This document shows positions 34,017-43,642 of a stretch of DNA of 64,000 nucleotides, one piece after another. Source of the DNA: CAYRNR01 sp964425605 (GTDB taxonomy: Bacteria; Myxococcota_A; UBA796; UBA9615; CAYRNR01); contig CAYRNR010000005.1 in assembly GCA_964425605.1 (NCBI GenBank), positions 62,001 to 126,000 of the forward strand, written 5' to 3'. Below the pieces are notes generated by a model. The model ran no database searches and had not been told where the DNA came from. It saw only the letters and a list, made by a program, of their open reading frames with translations. Numbering within the stretch: position 1 is the first letter of the stretch; each line of letters opens with the position of its first letter. The translations under genes and the position numbers were made by a program.

Positions 34017-34038
34017 GGTCGTTCCCTTTCGTGAGGGG

Positions 34039-36531
34039 TCAGCCTACACGACGGCGGCGCCCCGTGCCCAGGCCACCGGCCATGAAGCACCACACGCCCC
34101 ACAGGACCCACATCAGCGGGAACGCGACCAGGGCGGCCAGCAGCCTCCCCGGTCGGTAGGCCAGGATCACCTCGCGGGCGCCGCCCTCCACGTCCACCGC
34201 CAGGAGTCCCCCGGCGGCCGTGAGCAGCTCGGCGGGTTCGCCGTCCACCCGGGCCGTCCAACCCGGGTACGCAGACTCGGTGACCACCACGACGCCGGCG
34301 CCCACCGCAGAGGTGTCCAGCACGATCTGGCCCGGACCGTCCTCGACGACCTGGACCGGCGCGCGGGGAGGCTCGAGGGACGCACCGGCGGGCAGCGGCG
34401 GGAGGGCCGCGTGCAGGGAGGCCCTGGGCCAGGGTTCGGGGACCCTGTAGACCCGCACCGGGCCTTCCGAGACCCGCTCGAAGGGTGAGGGGAGGTCGTG
34501 CATGCTCTGCAGGTGGGTCACGCCGAGCGCCTGCACCACGTCCAGCCGCTGCTGGATGCGCGCGATCCGATCCGGGGGCAGCAGCGGCTCCAGGCCGAGC
34601 CCGGCCAGCCCCACCAGCTGGTACTGGGACTGGACGCGCAGCGGCGACGGGATCGAGACCTCCCGCAGGCCGGCCAGGATGTTGTCCGACGCCCCCACCA
34701 TCTCCGCAGAGAGGGGGATGGGAGCCAGCCGGTCCACCACGGCGACGCGCGTCGTCGGGATCCCGTGGAGGGCCGCGTCGTCTCGCACGATCTGGGCGCA
34801 CGACGGCTCGTGCCGGGCCACCTCCCACGGGATCGGTGGGGCGAACCCGGACACGAACGCCAGCAGATCCACGGCGGCCAGGGCCACGACACACCAGCGG
34901 AAGGCGGGGCGCGTCACCGCCAGCGGGATCAGCGCCAGCACGACCACGGCCATCCCCAGGGGCAACAGGACGCGCACCCCCACCGGGGAGCTGACCTCCC
35001 GCAGGCCGGCCATGATCCGCTGCACCTTGTGGCCGTAGTAGTCGTCTCCGTCGTACAGGGTGGCCACGGTGATCGGCGCCGCGCCCCCGACGGGTGGAGG
35101 TGGGATGTCCAGCGGATCCACCCCTGGCGGCGGGTTCGCGTACAGCTCCCGTTCGACCTCGAGCTTGCGCTCGTAGTAGCCCTCGAAGAGGTCCACGAAG
35201 TCGTCGTGCGTGCGCACCAGGTAGGCGTGGAACACCGCCGACGCCACCCACGCCACGGCCAGGGCGATCAGCAACCCCCGGGTCACCAGCCGGTAGCGGC
35301 GGGTCGCATCGCGCGCCTGGGCGATCCACGCGTCGAGGCCGTGGCCCGCCAGGACGGCGACCGCGAAGGTGAACAGCAGCGCGAACCGCGCGGGGAACCG
35401 CAGCAGGTCCGCGCCCGGCAGCTTGTGCCAGATGAAGAACAGGGGCGTCGCCGGGCCCACCATCAGCAGCGGCGCCAGCACCAGCCACACCGCGAAGAAG
35501 CGCACCCCCCTCGCGCCGCTGGCCAGCGCGAGCAAGGCCAGCAGCATGCCCGGAACCCCCACGAAGAAGGCGTCCTCCCAGAACGACTCGCCGTTGCCCC
35601 AGTACAGCTCCCCGTGGTGGTGGTGGGCCAGGGGCAGATCCGAGGGGCGTTCGAACCCGAAGGTGCGGGGCAGCACCGCGTGGATCACCTCCTGGGGCGG
35701 CAGCGCGCCCTGGGCCGCGAATGCCCCCTCGACGCCGCCGGCCCGCTCCGACTCGCCCGCGAGCTCCAGGGTGGCCAGGAGCTGGGGCAGGGTCAGCAGC
35801 ACGGCGAAGCCCAGGGCCAGGCCCAGGCGCCAGCCCCGCGCCAGCCGCTGGTGTCGCGGCGGTCCGTCCGGGTATCCGGCGGCCACGCGCGTCAAGAAGT
35901 ACGTGCCGGCGAGCAGCGCGCCCAGCACCGCGATCTGGGGGTGCCCCGCCAGGACCATCATCGCCGCCGAGCCCGTGGCGAACATCGCGGCGCGCGGGTG
36001 GCCGTCCCGGAGGAACCGATCGAGGTTGAGCAACAGCAGCGGGATCCACGCGGCAGAGTGCAGCATGGGCAGGTAGACCACGTGGGTCACCAGGAAACCG
36101 CTCGCGCCGTAGATCACGCCGGTCAGCGCGGCGCCTGCGCGCCGGTAGCCGAGGCTCCGGCCGAAGAGGTAGGCCGCGAACCCCGCCAGCCAGGCGTGGA
36201 CGAGGATGCTCAGGTTCAGCGCCGCCCACGGATCGATCACCCCGAACAGCAGGTTGGGCGGGTACAGGGCCCCCACCTGCGGTTCGGCGAGCATCGGGAA
36301 CCCGTTGGCGGCGAGGTCGTTCCACAGGGGGAGGTCGCCGCCGAGCCAGCGCGACGCGGTCCAGACCCGCCACGGCACGTGGTGCGTCGACAGATCGTGG
36401 TACGCCGGCGTGCCCTGCCACGCGGCGAGGCCCGGGAAGGTCACGGCGGCGAGCAGCGCGTACCCCACCGCGGCCAGGGCCAGCTCGGCCCGGCGCGTCA
36501 GACGGCTCTGCTGGGGTTCGTCCGCGTTCAC
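34039..36531 (-). CDS. YfhO-like polytopic membrane protein
   Basis: About 830 residues from a GTG at 36531; a GTG at 36585 would add 18 residues and neither has a strong ribosome site. Ten or more membrane segments run from LALAAVGYALLAAVTFPGLA onward, and YHDLSTHHVPWRVW and GGDLPLWNDLAANGFPMLAEPQ match the first extracytoplasmic loop of YfhO-type proteins. YfhO proteins are GT-C-like and have been linked to glycosylation of lipoteichoic acid and lipids in Firmicutes. The C-terminal third is a beta-rich soluble domain ending in a final membrane helix (LLAALVAFPLMWVLWGVWCF). The exact reaction here is unknown. Confidence 0.82.
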   Translation of the reverse strand: MNADEPQQSRLTRRAELALAAVGYALLAAVTFPGLAAWQGTPAYHDLSTHHVPWRVWTASRWLGGDLPLWNDLAANGFPMLAEPQVGALYPPNLLFGVIDPWAALNLSILVHAWLAGFAAYLFGRSLGYRRAGAALTGVIYGASGFLVTHVVYLPMLHSAAWIPLLLLNLDRFLRDGHPRAAMFATGSAAMMVLAGHPQIAVLGALLAGTYFLTRVAAGYPDGPPRHQRLARGWRLGLALGFAVLLTLPQLLATLELAGESERAGGVEGAFAAQGALPPQEVIHAVLPRTFGFERPSDLPLAHHHHGELYWGNGESFWEDAFFVGVPGMLLALLALASGARGVRFFAVWLVLAPLLMVGPATPLFFIWHKLPGADLLRFPARFALLFTFAVAVLAGHGLDAWIAQARDATRRYRLVTRGLLIALAVAWVASAVFHAYLVRTHDDFVDLFEGYYERKLEVERELYANPPPGVDPLDIPPPPVGGAAPITVATLYDGDDYYGHKVQRIMAGLREVSSPVGVRVLLPLGMAVVVLALIPLAVTRPAFRWCVVALAAVDLLAFVSGFAPPIPWEVARHEPSCAQIVRDDAALHGIPTTRVAVVDRLAPIPLSAEMVGASDNILAGLREVSIPSPLRVQSQYQLVGLAGLGLEPLLPPDRIARIQQRLDVVQALGVTHLQSMHDLPSPFERVSEGPVRVYRVPEPWPRASLHAALPPLPAGASLEPPRAPVQVVEDGPGQIVLDTSAVGAGVVVVTESAYPGWTARVDGEPAELLTAAGGLLAVDVEGGAREVILAYRPGRLLAALVAFPLMWVLWGVWCFMAGGLGTGRRRRVG

Positions 36532-36629
36532 GAGTGCGGAACACTCTACACCTGAGCGGGTTCTCTTGACAGGCACCGGGCGCACCCTCAGGGTGGAGCG
36601 TCCGTCGGCGACGACATGATGGAGGCCCC

Positions 36630-37025
36630 ATGAAGCGCAAGAACCTGGCCATCGGCTGTGGACTGACCAGCGTGCTGTTCGGCCTGGTGCTGTTCGTGAT
36701 GATCGTGCTGGCCGCCAAGGGCTGCCAGGGATGCGTCTCCGGTGGCCCCTACGGCATGGTCCGCGAGGCCGCGGCCACCGACACCCGCATCACCGAGGCC
36801 CTCGGCGGCATCGTCACGGTCAGCCCCATGCCCTCGGGCTCCATCAACTACATGAACGGCGAGGGTCAGGCCGACCTCAGCTTGCCCATCGACGGGGTCG
36901 ACAAGGACGCCGAGTACGTCACCGCCGTGCGCAAGCCGCGCGGCGCCTCCGAGTGGGAGATCGTCACCGCCCAGCTGATCCTGGACGACGGTACGGTCGT
37001 GGTGCTGGATCCGCCTGTGCAGTAG
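36630..37025 (+). CDS. Coa1/Tim21-like single-pass membrane protein
   Basis: 131 residues. N-terminal membrane helix (about residues 10-29, LTSVLFGLVLFVMIVLAAKG), then a small alpha/beta domain: TEALGGIVTVSPMPSGSINY, GQADLSLPIDGVDKDAEYVT and EWEIVTAQLIL. This order matches the Coa1 (cytochrome oxidase assembly factor 1) family found in many bacteria as short proteins of unknown function. GGAGG about 8 bases before the ATG supports the start. A TTGACA at 36566-36571 lies upstream but without a convincing -10. It ends 3 bases from a convergent gene. Confidence 0.72.
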   Translation: MKRKNLAIGCGLTSVLFGLVLFVMIVLAAKGCQGCVSGGPYGMVREAAATDTRITEALGGIVTVSPMPSGSINYMNGEGQADLSLPIDGVDKDAEYVTAVRKPRGASEWEIVTAQLILDDGTVVVLDPPVQ

Positions 37026-37028
37026 CCG

Positions 37029-39071
37029 TCAGGCGGTCTGTCCCGCCGACTCGGGTTCGGTCACCGGGGCGGGCGCCGGGTCCTCGGGCTCGGGCTCGTC
37101 CGACTCGGTCTCCGGCTCGCTCGGAGTCCCCTCCCCTCCACCATCCACATAACCCAGGGCCTCGAGCATGGCGCGCTGCTCCGGGGACATGGCGTCCACG
37201 TTGCCGGAGTCGTCCAGGGCGCCGCTGCCCATGACGGCGTTCACGCCGATGCGGGCGGCGTCCACGTGGCCGGGGTGCTGGTCGGCGACGTTGTGGGCCT
37301 CGTCGGGGTCTTCGTGGAGCAGGTAGAACTCCTCTTCGGCTTCGGGCGGCGGCGAGCGCAGGTACTTCCAGCCCCGCTCGCGCAGGCCCACGTGGAGTCC
37401 TGAGCCGATGTGCCCCATGCGGCCCACGAGGAGGGCCTGGACGTCGCCGGTCTCCTGTCCGCGGATGCGGGGCTCGAGGTTGCGGCCGTCCATCTGGGCG
37501 GCGAAGCGGAAGCCGATCAGGGACAGGGCGGTGGGGAAGAGGTCCTGGACGCGCACCTGATCGTCCACCACCACGTGCTCGTCGCCGAGGGAGGGGGCGC
37601 GGAGCATGAACGGCACGCGGACCGTGGGATCGTACAGGCCCATGTGGCTGAACTGGACGTCGTGCTCGCCGAGGGCCTCGCCGTGATCGCCGAGCACGAC
37701 GATGACGGAGTTGTCGAAGACGTCGTAGTCCTCCAGCAGCAGCAGGAAGTCACCGACGCGGCGGTCGAGGTGGGAGCACTCCTCGGCGTACAGGCTGCGC
37801 AGGATTCGCTTCTCGTCCTCGGAGTAGTCGTTGCGACGCTCGTCGAGGATGGCCACGTGGTCCACCCGCGGATTGCCGGGGGTGCCGTTGTTCTCGAATC
37901 CCTCGAGGCCGTGGGGGATGTACGGGGCGTGGGGCTCGAAGTAGTGGACCCACAAGAAGAAGTTCTCGGTGTAGTGGCGCGACAGCCACTCCATGGCCCG
38001 GTGGTTGGTGATCTCGGCCGGGCGCTCGAGCTCGGTCATCTTCGCGGGCTGGCCGAAGCGGTAGCGCAACCAGATGGACAGCCGCCGCAGGGCCATGTCG
38101 TTGCGGCCGCGCACGCGCCCGGAGAAGTCGTCGTCGTAGACGTCGAAGCCCTGATCCAGGTGGAGGTCCCGGTCCAGGGAGTAGGCGGAGACGAACGCGC
38201 CGGTGGAGTACCCCTGGTCGTGGAGGAACTCCGCGAGGGTGTCCGCCGACTGCGCCAGGGGAGAGGCGTTGTCCAGGACGCCGTGATCCAGCGGGTGCAG
38301 CCCGGTGAGCATGCTGGCGTGACTGGGCGCCGTCTCCGGGATGGGGCACACGGCGTTGGGGAAGTAGACGTTCTTGCGGGCGAAGTAGTCCAGGGTGGGG
38401 GTGTTGACCGCGTCGTTGCCCAGGAACGACAGGTGATCCGCCCGGTAGGTGTCCAGCGTGATGAGCACGAGGTTCGGCAACGCCTCGTTGATGTGGGAGC
38501 CGTACCCCTTGCCACCGGCGGGGGGGTGCACGACCCCGCCGACGAACAGCACCATCACCAGCACGGGCGCGGGCAACCACAGGGGGATCACCGCCGGGTG
38601 CCCCTCGTCGCGGCGGCGCAGGATGCGGTGGAACGTCATCCCCCACAGGGCGGCGATGATGGTGACGAAGAGCAGCACGGCCACGGCCCAGGTGATCCCG
38701 CGCTCGGCGCGCAGCGCCGTCAGCACCCAGGGGCTGACCATGATCCACCCCATCACCGCCAGGCAGACGCCCACGGTGGGCCCCAGGGACGACGCGAGCA
38801 GATCGCGGTTCATCACCGAGCGGTAGTACTGGACCTTGGCGCCGCGCCCGAGCAGGGGGGCGAGGGCGGCGGCGGTGAAGGCACCCACGCCCGCGCCCAC
38901 GAGCCCGTTGGTGAGCACGGCCACGCAGAACAGCAAGCTCCACTGGGCCGGGGTCATGAGGATCTTGAGCTGGGTGTAGGTGAGGTAGATCAGCTCGCCC
39001 GCACCGGCCAGGGCGCCGATGGACAGTCCGGCGAGGGTGCCGTACAGCACCCGCAAGGCGATGAACTTCAT
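37029..39071 (-). CDS. Membrane sulfatase-fold enzyme (alkaline phosphatase superfamily), 1 of 2
   Basis: 680 residues from an ATG at 39071 that overlaps the upstream stop (ATGA). Four or five membrane helices occupy residues 1-180. The periplasmic sulfatase domain begins LPNLVLITLDTYRADHLS (metal-binding Asp207), continues PETAPSHASMLTGLHPLDHG (Thr247 where sulfatases have Cys/Ser), WVHYFEPHAPY and VVLGDHGEALGEHDVQFSH, and ends LLHEDPDEAHNVADQHP. An acidic Pro/Glu tail closes the protein. The lost formylglycine site makes classic sulfatase activity unlikely; phosphoesterase or phosphotransferase chemistry on lipid or glycan is possible. Confidence 0.88.
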   Translation of the reverse strand: MKFIALRVLYGTLAGLSIGALAGAGELIYLTYTQLKILMTPAQWSLLFCVAVLTNGLVGAGVGAFTAAALAPLLGRGAKVQYYRSVMNRDLLASSLGPTVGVCLAVMGWIMVSPWVLTALRAERGITWAVAVLLFVTIIAALWGMTFHRILRRRDEGHPAVIPLWLPAPVLVMVLFVGGVVHPPAGGKGYGSHINEALPNLVLITLDTYRADHLSFLGNDAVNTPTLDYFARKNVYFPNAVCPIPETAPSHASMLTGLHPLDHGVLDNASPLAQSADTLAEFLHDQGYSTGAFVSAYSLDRDLHLDQGFDVYDDDFSGRVRGRNDMALRRLSIWLRYRFGQPAKMTELERPAEITNHRAMEWLSRHYTENFFLWVHYFEPHAPYIPHGLEGFENNGTPGNPRVDHVAILDERRNDYSEDEKRILRSLYAEECSHLDRRVGDFLLLLEDYDVFDNSVIVVLGDHGEALGEHDVQFSHMGLYDPTVRVPFMLRAPSLGDEHVVVDDQVRVQDLFPTALSLIGFRFAAQMDGRNLEPRIRGQETGDVQALLVGRMGHIGSGLHVGLRERGWKYLRSPPPEAEEEFYLLHEDPDEAHNVADQHPGHVDAARIGVNAVMGSGALDDSGNVDAMSPEQRAMLEALGYVDGGGEGTPSEPETESDEPEPEDPAPAPVTEPESAGQTA

Positions 39072-40996
39072 GGCTCCTCGCGCTCCTCGCTCGAGTCGTC
39101 GTCGGCGGGCGCAGCCGGCGGCTCGTCGAGGATGTATCCCAGGGCCTCGAGCTGGGCTCGAACGTCGTCGGGCAGGGTGGGGGCCTCCTCCACCATGCCC
39201 TCGGCGATCCGGGTCAGCTCCTGAACCATCCAGGCGCCCACGTCGGCCTGGGTGGCGGCCACATCGACCGTCTCGCCGGGATCGGCGATGAGGTCGTACA
39301 GTTCGTCGTCCGAACGACGGTGCTGGACGTACTTGAACCGCATGTCCCCGTCGGACCTCAGGGCCAGCTCGGCCCCCGGGCGCTCCAGCCAGGGGGGCTC
39401 GACCGTCGCGGCCACCGAGAGGCGGACACCGTCGGGACAGCCCGACTCCCACAGGGGACGCAGGCTCTCACCCTCGAAGCTGTCGGGAACGGGTACGTCC
39501 ACCAGATCCAGCACCGTGGGGGCCAGATCCATTCCCCTCACCTGACACGGAATCCGCGATCCCGCGCGGACTCCGGGTCCCGCCATCAGCAGGGGGATGC
39601 GCAGCGACGCGTCGTACAGGTGGAGGCCGTGCTCGAAGTAGTACTCGTGCTCCACCAGGCTCTCGCCGTGGTCGGCCACCACCGCCACCACCGTGTCGTC
39701 CAGCACGCCCGCGCCCTCGAGCACGGCCAGCAGGGCGCCGATCCGATCGTCGGTGTAGGCGATCTCCTCGTCGTACCGGCGGATCCAGTAGTCCGTGTCG
39801 GCCACGGCGCGGTACCGCCGGGGCCAGTAGCCGGGCATCTCCGGCCCCTCCACGGCGGCGGGCAGGGGACCGGCGATGGACTCGAGGAAGTCCCCCTGGG
39901 CCTCGTACGGGCCGTGGGGATCGAACAGGTGGATCCAGCAGAAGAAGCCACCGACGGCGTTGCGCTCCAGCCAGGGACCGGCCCGATCGAGCACGGCGTC
40001 CGCGGTGCGCTCCCGGGGGGTTCCGCGGGCGTAGAGGGCCTGGTCCGCCAGGCGCCGGACGGTGAGGCGGTGGTCGCCCAGGGCGTCGCCGAAGTCGTCA
40101 TCGAACACGTCGAAGCCGCGATCGAAGCCGAACCGCGACGTCACCGGGTACCCCGCCACGAACGCCGCGGTGGGGATGCCGCGCGCCTGGAAGCCCTCCT
40201 GGAGCAGGGGCAGGTCCGCGGGGATCCGCGTGCCGTTGGCGAACACGCCGTTGGTCGTCGGGGGCGTGCTGCTCAGCACCGCCAGGTGGGCCGGGCAGGT
40301 GATCGGGGCCTGGGCCACGGCCTGGTCGAAGAGCGCGCCGCGGCGCGCCAGGGCGTCGAGGTGAGGCGTGTCCACGGAGCCACCCGCCGCGCCGATGCGA
40401 TCCGCCCGGAAGGTGTCCAGGGTGATCAGCAGGACGCGCGTCGGCTCGGCGGACGTCTGGTTCGGGGTCACGCTCAGCGGCGCGGCCGCGCACAGCAGCG
40501 CCAGCAGCGGCAGGGGCGCCAGCCAGAGGCGCCGCGACCGCGCCATCCACCGCGAACCGGCCAGCGCGAGAATGACGGCCGCCACCGCAGCGAGGACGAA
40601 CGCCCCGAGGATCCCGCCGAGGAGCGCTGGAGAGGTCCACGAGTCGTTGATGTGGTAGCCCACGCGCCACGTGACGATCCCGTACAGCGCCACCGCCCCG
40701 GCGACGAGGGCGCCGAGGATGGCGGGATCACCCGCCGCTCGATTCCCGGCGATCCACCGGCGGAGGCGCGGTACGGCGAGGAGCGCCGCGCCCGCGAAGG
40801 TCGTCCAGACCGCGAAGTACGACGCGGTGTAGAGCACCGCGCGCGCCAGGAACTGCAGCGCGTCACCGGCGTCCGTGTACAGCTGCCAGCTGCGCAGATG
40901 CCACAGGGCCTCGGCCGCGCCCACGGTGGCGCCCCAGGCTCCCCCCGCGGCGAGCGCGCGCAGGACGAACGGCCGTGGCCTCGCCTCAGGCGCCAT
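39068..40996 (-). CDS. Membrane sulfatase-fold enzyme (alkaline phosphatase superfamily), 2 of 2
   Basis: 642 residues, paralogous to the next gene downstream. Four or so membrane helices (residues about 12-175) precede a periplasmic domain starting RVLLITLDTFRADRIG (Asp194). The nucleophile position reads PITCPAHLAVL: Thr233 aligns with the modified residue and the following Cys234 is out of register. VAVVADHGESLVEHEYYFEHG supplies later metal ligands; the C-terminus has LYDLIADPGETVDVA and LEALGYILDEPP. Paralog sharing (LGYxxD near the end, acidic tail) indicates duplication. The first codons overlap the acyltransferase gene by 11 bases and the stop overlaps the paralog by four, so the genes are translationally linked. 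Confidence 0.88.
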   Translation of the reverse strand: MAPEARPRPFVLRALAAGGAWGATVGAAEALWHLRSWQLYTDAGDALQFLARAVLYTASYFAVWTTFAGAALLAVPRLRRWIAGNRAAGDPAILGALVAGAVALYGIVTWRVGYHINDSWTSPALLGGILGAFVLAAVAAVILALAGSRWMARSRRLWLAPLPLLALLCAAAPLSVTPNQTSAEPTRVLLITLDTFRADRIGAAGGSVDTPHLDALARRGALFDQAVAQAPITCPAHLAVLSSTPPTTNGVFANGTRIPADLPLLQEGFQARGIPTAAFVAGYPVTSRFGFDRGFDVFDDDFGDALGDHRLTVRRLADQALYARGTPRERTADAVLDRAGPWLERNAVGGFFCWIHLFDPHGPYEAQGDFLESIAGPLPAAVEGPEMPGYWPRRYRAVADTDYWIRRYDEEIAYTDDRIGALLAVLEGAGVLDDTVVAVVADHGESLVEHEYYFEHGLHLYDASLRIPLLMAGPGVRAGSRIPCQVRGMDLAPTVLDLVDVPVPDSFEGESLRPLWESGCPDGVRLSVAATVEPPWLERPGAELALRSDGDMRFKYVQHRRSDDELYDLIADPGETVDVAATQADVGAWMVQELTRIAEGMVEEAPTLPDDVRAQLEALGYILDEPPAAPADDDSSEEREEP

Positions 40997-41969
40997 GGCC
41001 CCTCCCGTAGTCGTCGAAGAACGGCACCGTGTCGGTGGGGGCGGTGGACATCCGCAGGCGCAGGAAGCCGGCGTAGTGGTCCGGGTGGTCCTCGACCCAG
41101 CGGGCGAGCACGTCCATGAACGCCTGGGTGGTGGTGCGCTCGTCGCGCTCGCGGTCGCCCGTGCGCGCGACCTCCAGCGGGGGCTCCATCACCACCGTGT
41201 GCCGACCATCCCCGCGGCGCAGGACCACCGCCGGGATCACCGCGGCGCCGGTGCGCAGCGCCAGGGACGCCGGGCCCGCCGAGACGTTGCAGGTGCGGCC
41301 GAGGAACTCCACCTGGGTCCAGCTGCTGCCCCCGCCGCCGTCCACGGCGATGCACAGGATCTCGTTGCGCCGCAGCGCCTTGAACACCGGACGCAGGAAG
41401 CCGAACACCGAGATGTGGGTGGCCGGCAGCGCCTGCTCGTTGCGCCAGGTACGCGAGGCGCGCCTGAACGCGAAGGGGTTGACGTTCTCCTTGCCCAGGA
41501 TCTCGCGCCACACCGTGGGGGGGGCGCTGATCTGGTTGATCGTGTAGCCCCGGTGGCCCAGGGCGGCCATGGTCAGCGTGTTGAGCCCGAAGTGGCCGAT
41601 GAGCAGCAGCACGCCCTTGCCCCCGGCCAGCCCTTGCTTCAGGTGCTCCTCCCCCTCGATGCCCACCAGCTCGTCCACGTTGCCGGCGTGGAGGTGCGGG
41701 TAGAGGTGGGGCTCCACGCCGTCGAGCCAGATGTTGCGGTAGCAGCGCGCCGCCAGCTCGGGATCCGCGGCCACGGCCTCACCCAGGGATCGCCGCAGCT
41801 CGCCCATCATCCGTCGACGATCGCCGAGAGAGAGGCGCGCCCGGAGGGTCCCCACGAGGTCGCCCGCGCGGAACCGCCACCGGGCAGGGAGGCGGGGGAT
41901 GGCCACGGCGGTCGCCTCGGAGAGGAGCATGGCCGTCGCGTCCCTGGCGAGTCGGAGGGTCCTGGGCAC
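40986..41969 (-). CDS. LpxL/HtrB-like lysophospholipid acyltransferase
   Basis: 327 residues from a GTG at 41969. The family catalytic His lies in GVLLLIGHFGLNTLTM (His126), corresponding to the H-x4-D/E region of Kdo-lipid A late acyltransferases, although the acidic partner is not obvious. ILCIAVDGGGGSS, VEFLGRTCNVSAGPASLALRTGAAVIPAV matches the later substrate-binding region (usually DxxxG...FxGxxxxxxxGpaxLAxxxxA). About 30 bases downstream of an acyl-CoA synthetase, which could supply activated acyl chains; the acceptor is unknown but probably an envelope lipid. Confidence 0.85.
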   Translation of the reverse strand: MPRTLRLARDATAMLLSEATAVAIPRLPARWRFRAGDLVGTLRARLSLGDRRRMMGELRRSLGEAVAADPELAARCYRNIWLDGVEPHLYPHLHAGNVDELVGIEGEEHLKQGLAGGKGVLLLIGHFGLNTLTMAALGHRGYTINQISAPPTVWREILGKENVNPFAFRRASRTWRNEQALPATHISVFGFLRPVFKALRRNEILCIAVDGGGGSSWTQVEFLGRTCNVSAGPASLALRTGAAVIPAVVLRRGDGRHTVVMEPPLEVARTGDRERDERTTTQAFMDVLARWVEDHPDHYAGFLRLRMSTAPTDTVPFFDDYGRGHGA

Positions 41970-41999
41970 GGTTCGTCGTCTCCGGTTCGTCGCGGGGTG

Positions 42000-43556
42000 T
42001 CAGCCCCTCGGCGGCGTGTTCGCGATGGCCAGCTTGTCCACCTTGCCCGCGGGGGTCCGCGGGATCTCGTCCCACAGCTCGATCATCCGCGGGACCTGGT
42101 AGAGGGCCAGCCTGGCGCGGCAGTGGTCCCGCAGCTGTCGCGCGGTGAGCTCGGCGTCCGGCCGGGGGATGACCACGGCCCGGGCGATCTCCCCGCGCAG
42201 CTTCTCCTCGGCGCGCACGACCACCGCGTCGGCCACGTCCGGGTGGGTGCGCAGGGCCAGCTCGATCTCGAGGGGGAACACGCGGATTCCGCCGATCTTC
42301 ATCATCTCGCTGCGCCGGCCGCAGAAGGTGAACACCCCGTCCTCACCCCGCGTCACCAGGTCGTCGGTCCGGTACCACCCCCCCGCGAAGTGGCGCTGGG
42401 TCTCGTCTCGATCCCCCCAGTAACCCCCGACCACGGCCGGACCTTTCATCCACAGCTCGCCGAGCTCCCCCGGGGCCGCCTCGGAACCATCGGAGGTCGA
42501 CACGCGCGCCTCGTAGTGCCGCGCCACGTACCCCATGGCGCCGGGGGTCCGCTCGCCCACCACACGCTGGGCGATGCCCACGCCCGTGGTCTCGGTGGAG
42601 CCCCAGACCGGCACCAGCGGCGCCCCGAGGCTCCGGCTGATCCGCTCGTACGCCTCGGGGGGGAGGTGGGCGCCGCCGGCCTCCAGCATGCGCAACGACG
42701 ACAGGTCCGCGCCCGTGCTCGCCGCGTGCTGGGCCAGCATCTCGTAGAAGGAGGGCACGGCCATCATCCAGGTCACCCGGTGCCGCTCGATGGCCCGGGC
42801 CACGGCCCGCGCGTTGAGGCTGTCCACGAGCGCGCAGGTGCCGCCCAGGGCCAGGGGCCTCGCGAACAGCTCGTGGGGGTGGGCGAAGACGCTGAACATG
42901 CACAGGAAGACGTCGTCCGCGGAGTACCCGAGGGTCTCGATGGAGCTGCGGGTGTTCCACTGGATCATCGCGTGGGTCGTGATGCCCGCCTTGGGCCGGC
43001 CCGTGGTACCCGAGGTCATGTTCAGATAGACCATGTCGTCCACCGCGGCGGTGTGCGAAGGCCGCGACGACGGCGCCTCGACCACGGTGGCCCACGGCGT
43101 CGTCCCGTCACTCGAGACCTCGTCGTCGACGACGATCACCCGCGGCAGGGGCATGCGCTCCCCCGCGGGGATGGACTCGAGGACGTGCAGGATCTGCTGC
43201 AGGTGGGATCGCTGGGTCAGCAGCGCCTGCAGTCCGAAGCGGTGCACCTGGAAGCGCTGCTTGTCGTCGGGGAGCTTGAAATTGATGGGTACGGCGACGC
43301 AGCCGGCGCGGCCGATGCCCTGGAAGCCCACGGCCACCTCGGGCCGCTTGTCCATCCACAACCCGACGCGGTCCCCGGGCGCGAGCCCGTCCCCGATCAG
43401 GTGGTTGGCGAGCCGGTCGGCGAGGGAGTCCCACTGGGCGTAGGTCACCGCGCTGCCTTCCCACAGGATGGCGGGGCGGTCCGGGTGCCGCTCGGCGACC
43501 GCGCGCAGGGTGTCCCCGAGGGTCGTCGCGGTCAGCTGGGGCAGGTCGAGGGTCAT
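42000..43556 (-). CDS. AMP-forming acyl-CoA synthetase / acyl-activating enzyme
   Basis: 518 residues of the ANL superfamily. Motifs: the AMP-binding loop MTSGTTGRPKAG (about residue 180), VPVWGSTETTGVG, GWYRTDDL (about 397), GRRSEMMKIGGIRVFPLEIE and the C-terminal catalytic Lys in RTPAGKVDK (about 509). It activates a carboxylic acid with ATP and transfers it to CoA or another thiol. The ATG at 43556 follows the promoter by a suitable distance; a TTG 20 codons upstream lies inside the promoter region and is rejected. The cluster with an acyltransferase suggests lipid modification rather than catabolism. Exact acyl substrate unknown. Confidence 0.92.
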   Translation of the reverse strand: MTLDLPQLTATTLGDTLRAVAERHPDRPAILWEGSAVTYAQWDSLADRLANHLIGDGLAPGDRVGLWMDKRPEVAVGFQGIGRAGCVAVPINFKLPDDKQRFQVHRFGLQALLTQRSHLQQILHVLESIPAGERMPLPRVIVVDDEVSSDGTTPWATVVEAPSSRPSHTAAVDDMVYLNMTSGTTGRPKAGITTHAMIQWNTRSSIETLGYSADDVFLCMFSVFAHPHELFARPLALGGTCALVDSLNARAVARAIERHRVTWMMAVPSFYEMLAQHAASTGADLSSLRMLEAGGAHLPPEAYERISRSLGAPLVPVWGSTETTGVGIAQRVVGERTPGAMGYVARHYEARVSTSDGSEAAPGELGELWMKGPAVVGGYWGDRDETQRHFAGGWYRTDDLVTRGEDGVFTFCGRRSEMMKIGGIRVFPLEIELALRTHPDVADAVVVRAEEKLRGEIARAVVIPRPDAELTARQLRDHCRARLALYQVPRMIELWDEIPRTPAGKVDKLAIANTPPRG

Positions 43557-43594
43557 GTTCACCCGAAGACGTGGATTGGCTCGGAGCGCGGCGA

Positions 43595-43623
43595 AGTATT
43601 GCTGGCGCGCGCGCAACTGTCAA
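43595..43623 (-). promoter_or_regulatory. Sigma-70-like promoter of the acyl-CoA synthetase/acyltransferase/sulfatase operon
   Basis: On the minus strand: perfect TTGACA (43623-43618), a 17-base spacer and AATACT (43600-43595; four of six matches). The inferred transcription start is about 30 bases before the ATG at 43556. Confidence 0.6.
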
Positions 43624-43642
43624 CGCGCGCGAGGGCGGGGGT

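Noticed and set aside
36566..36571. TTGACA before the Coa1-like gene as a promoter
   Set aside because: No acceptable -10 hexamer at 16-18 bases.
43557..43616. TTG start at 43616 for the acyl-CoA synthetase
   Set aside because: It lies inside the apparent promoter (between and over the -10 region); the ATG at 43556 fits.
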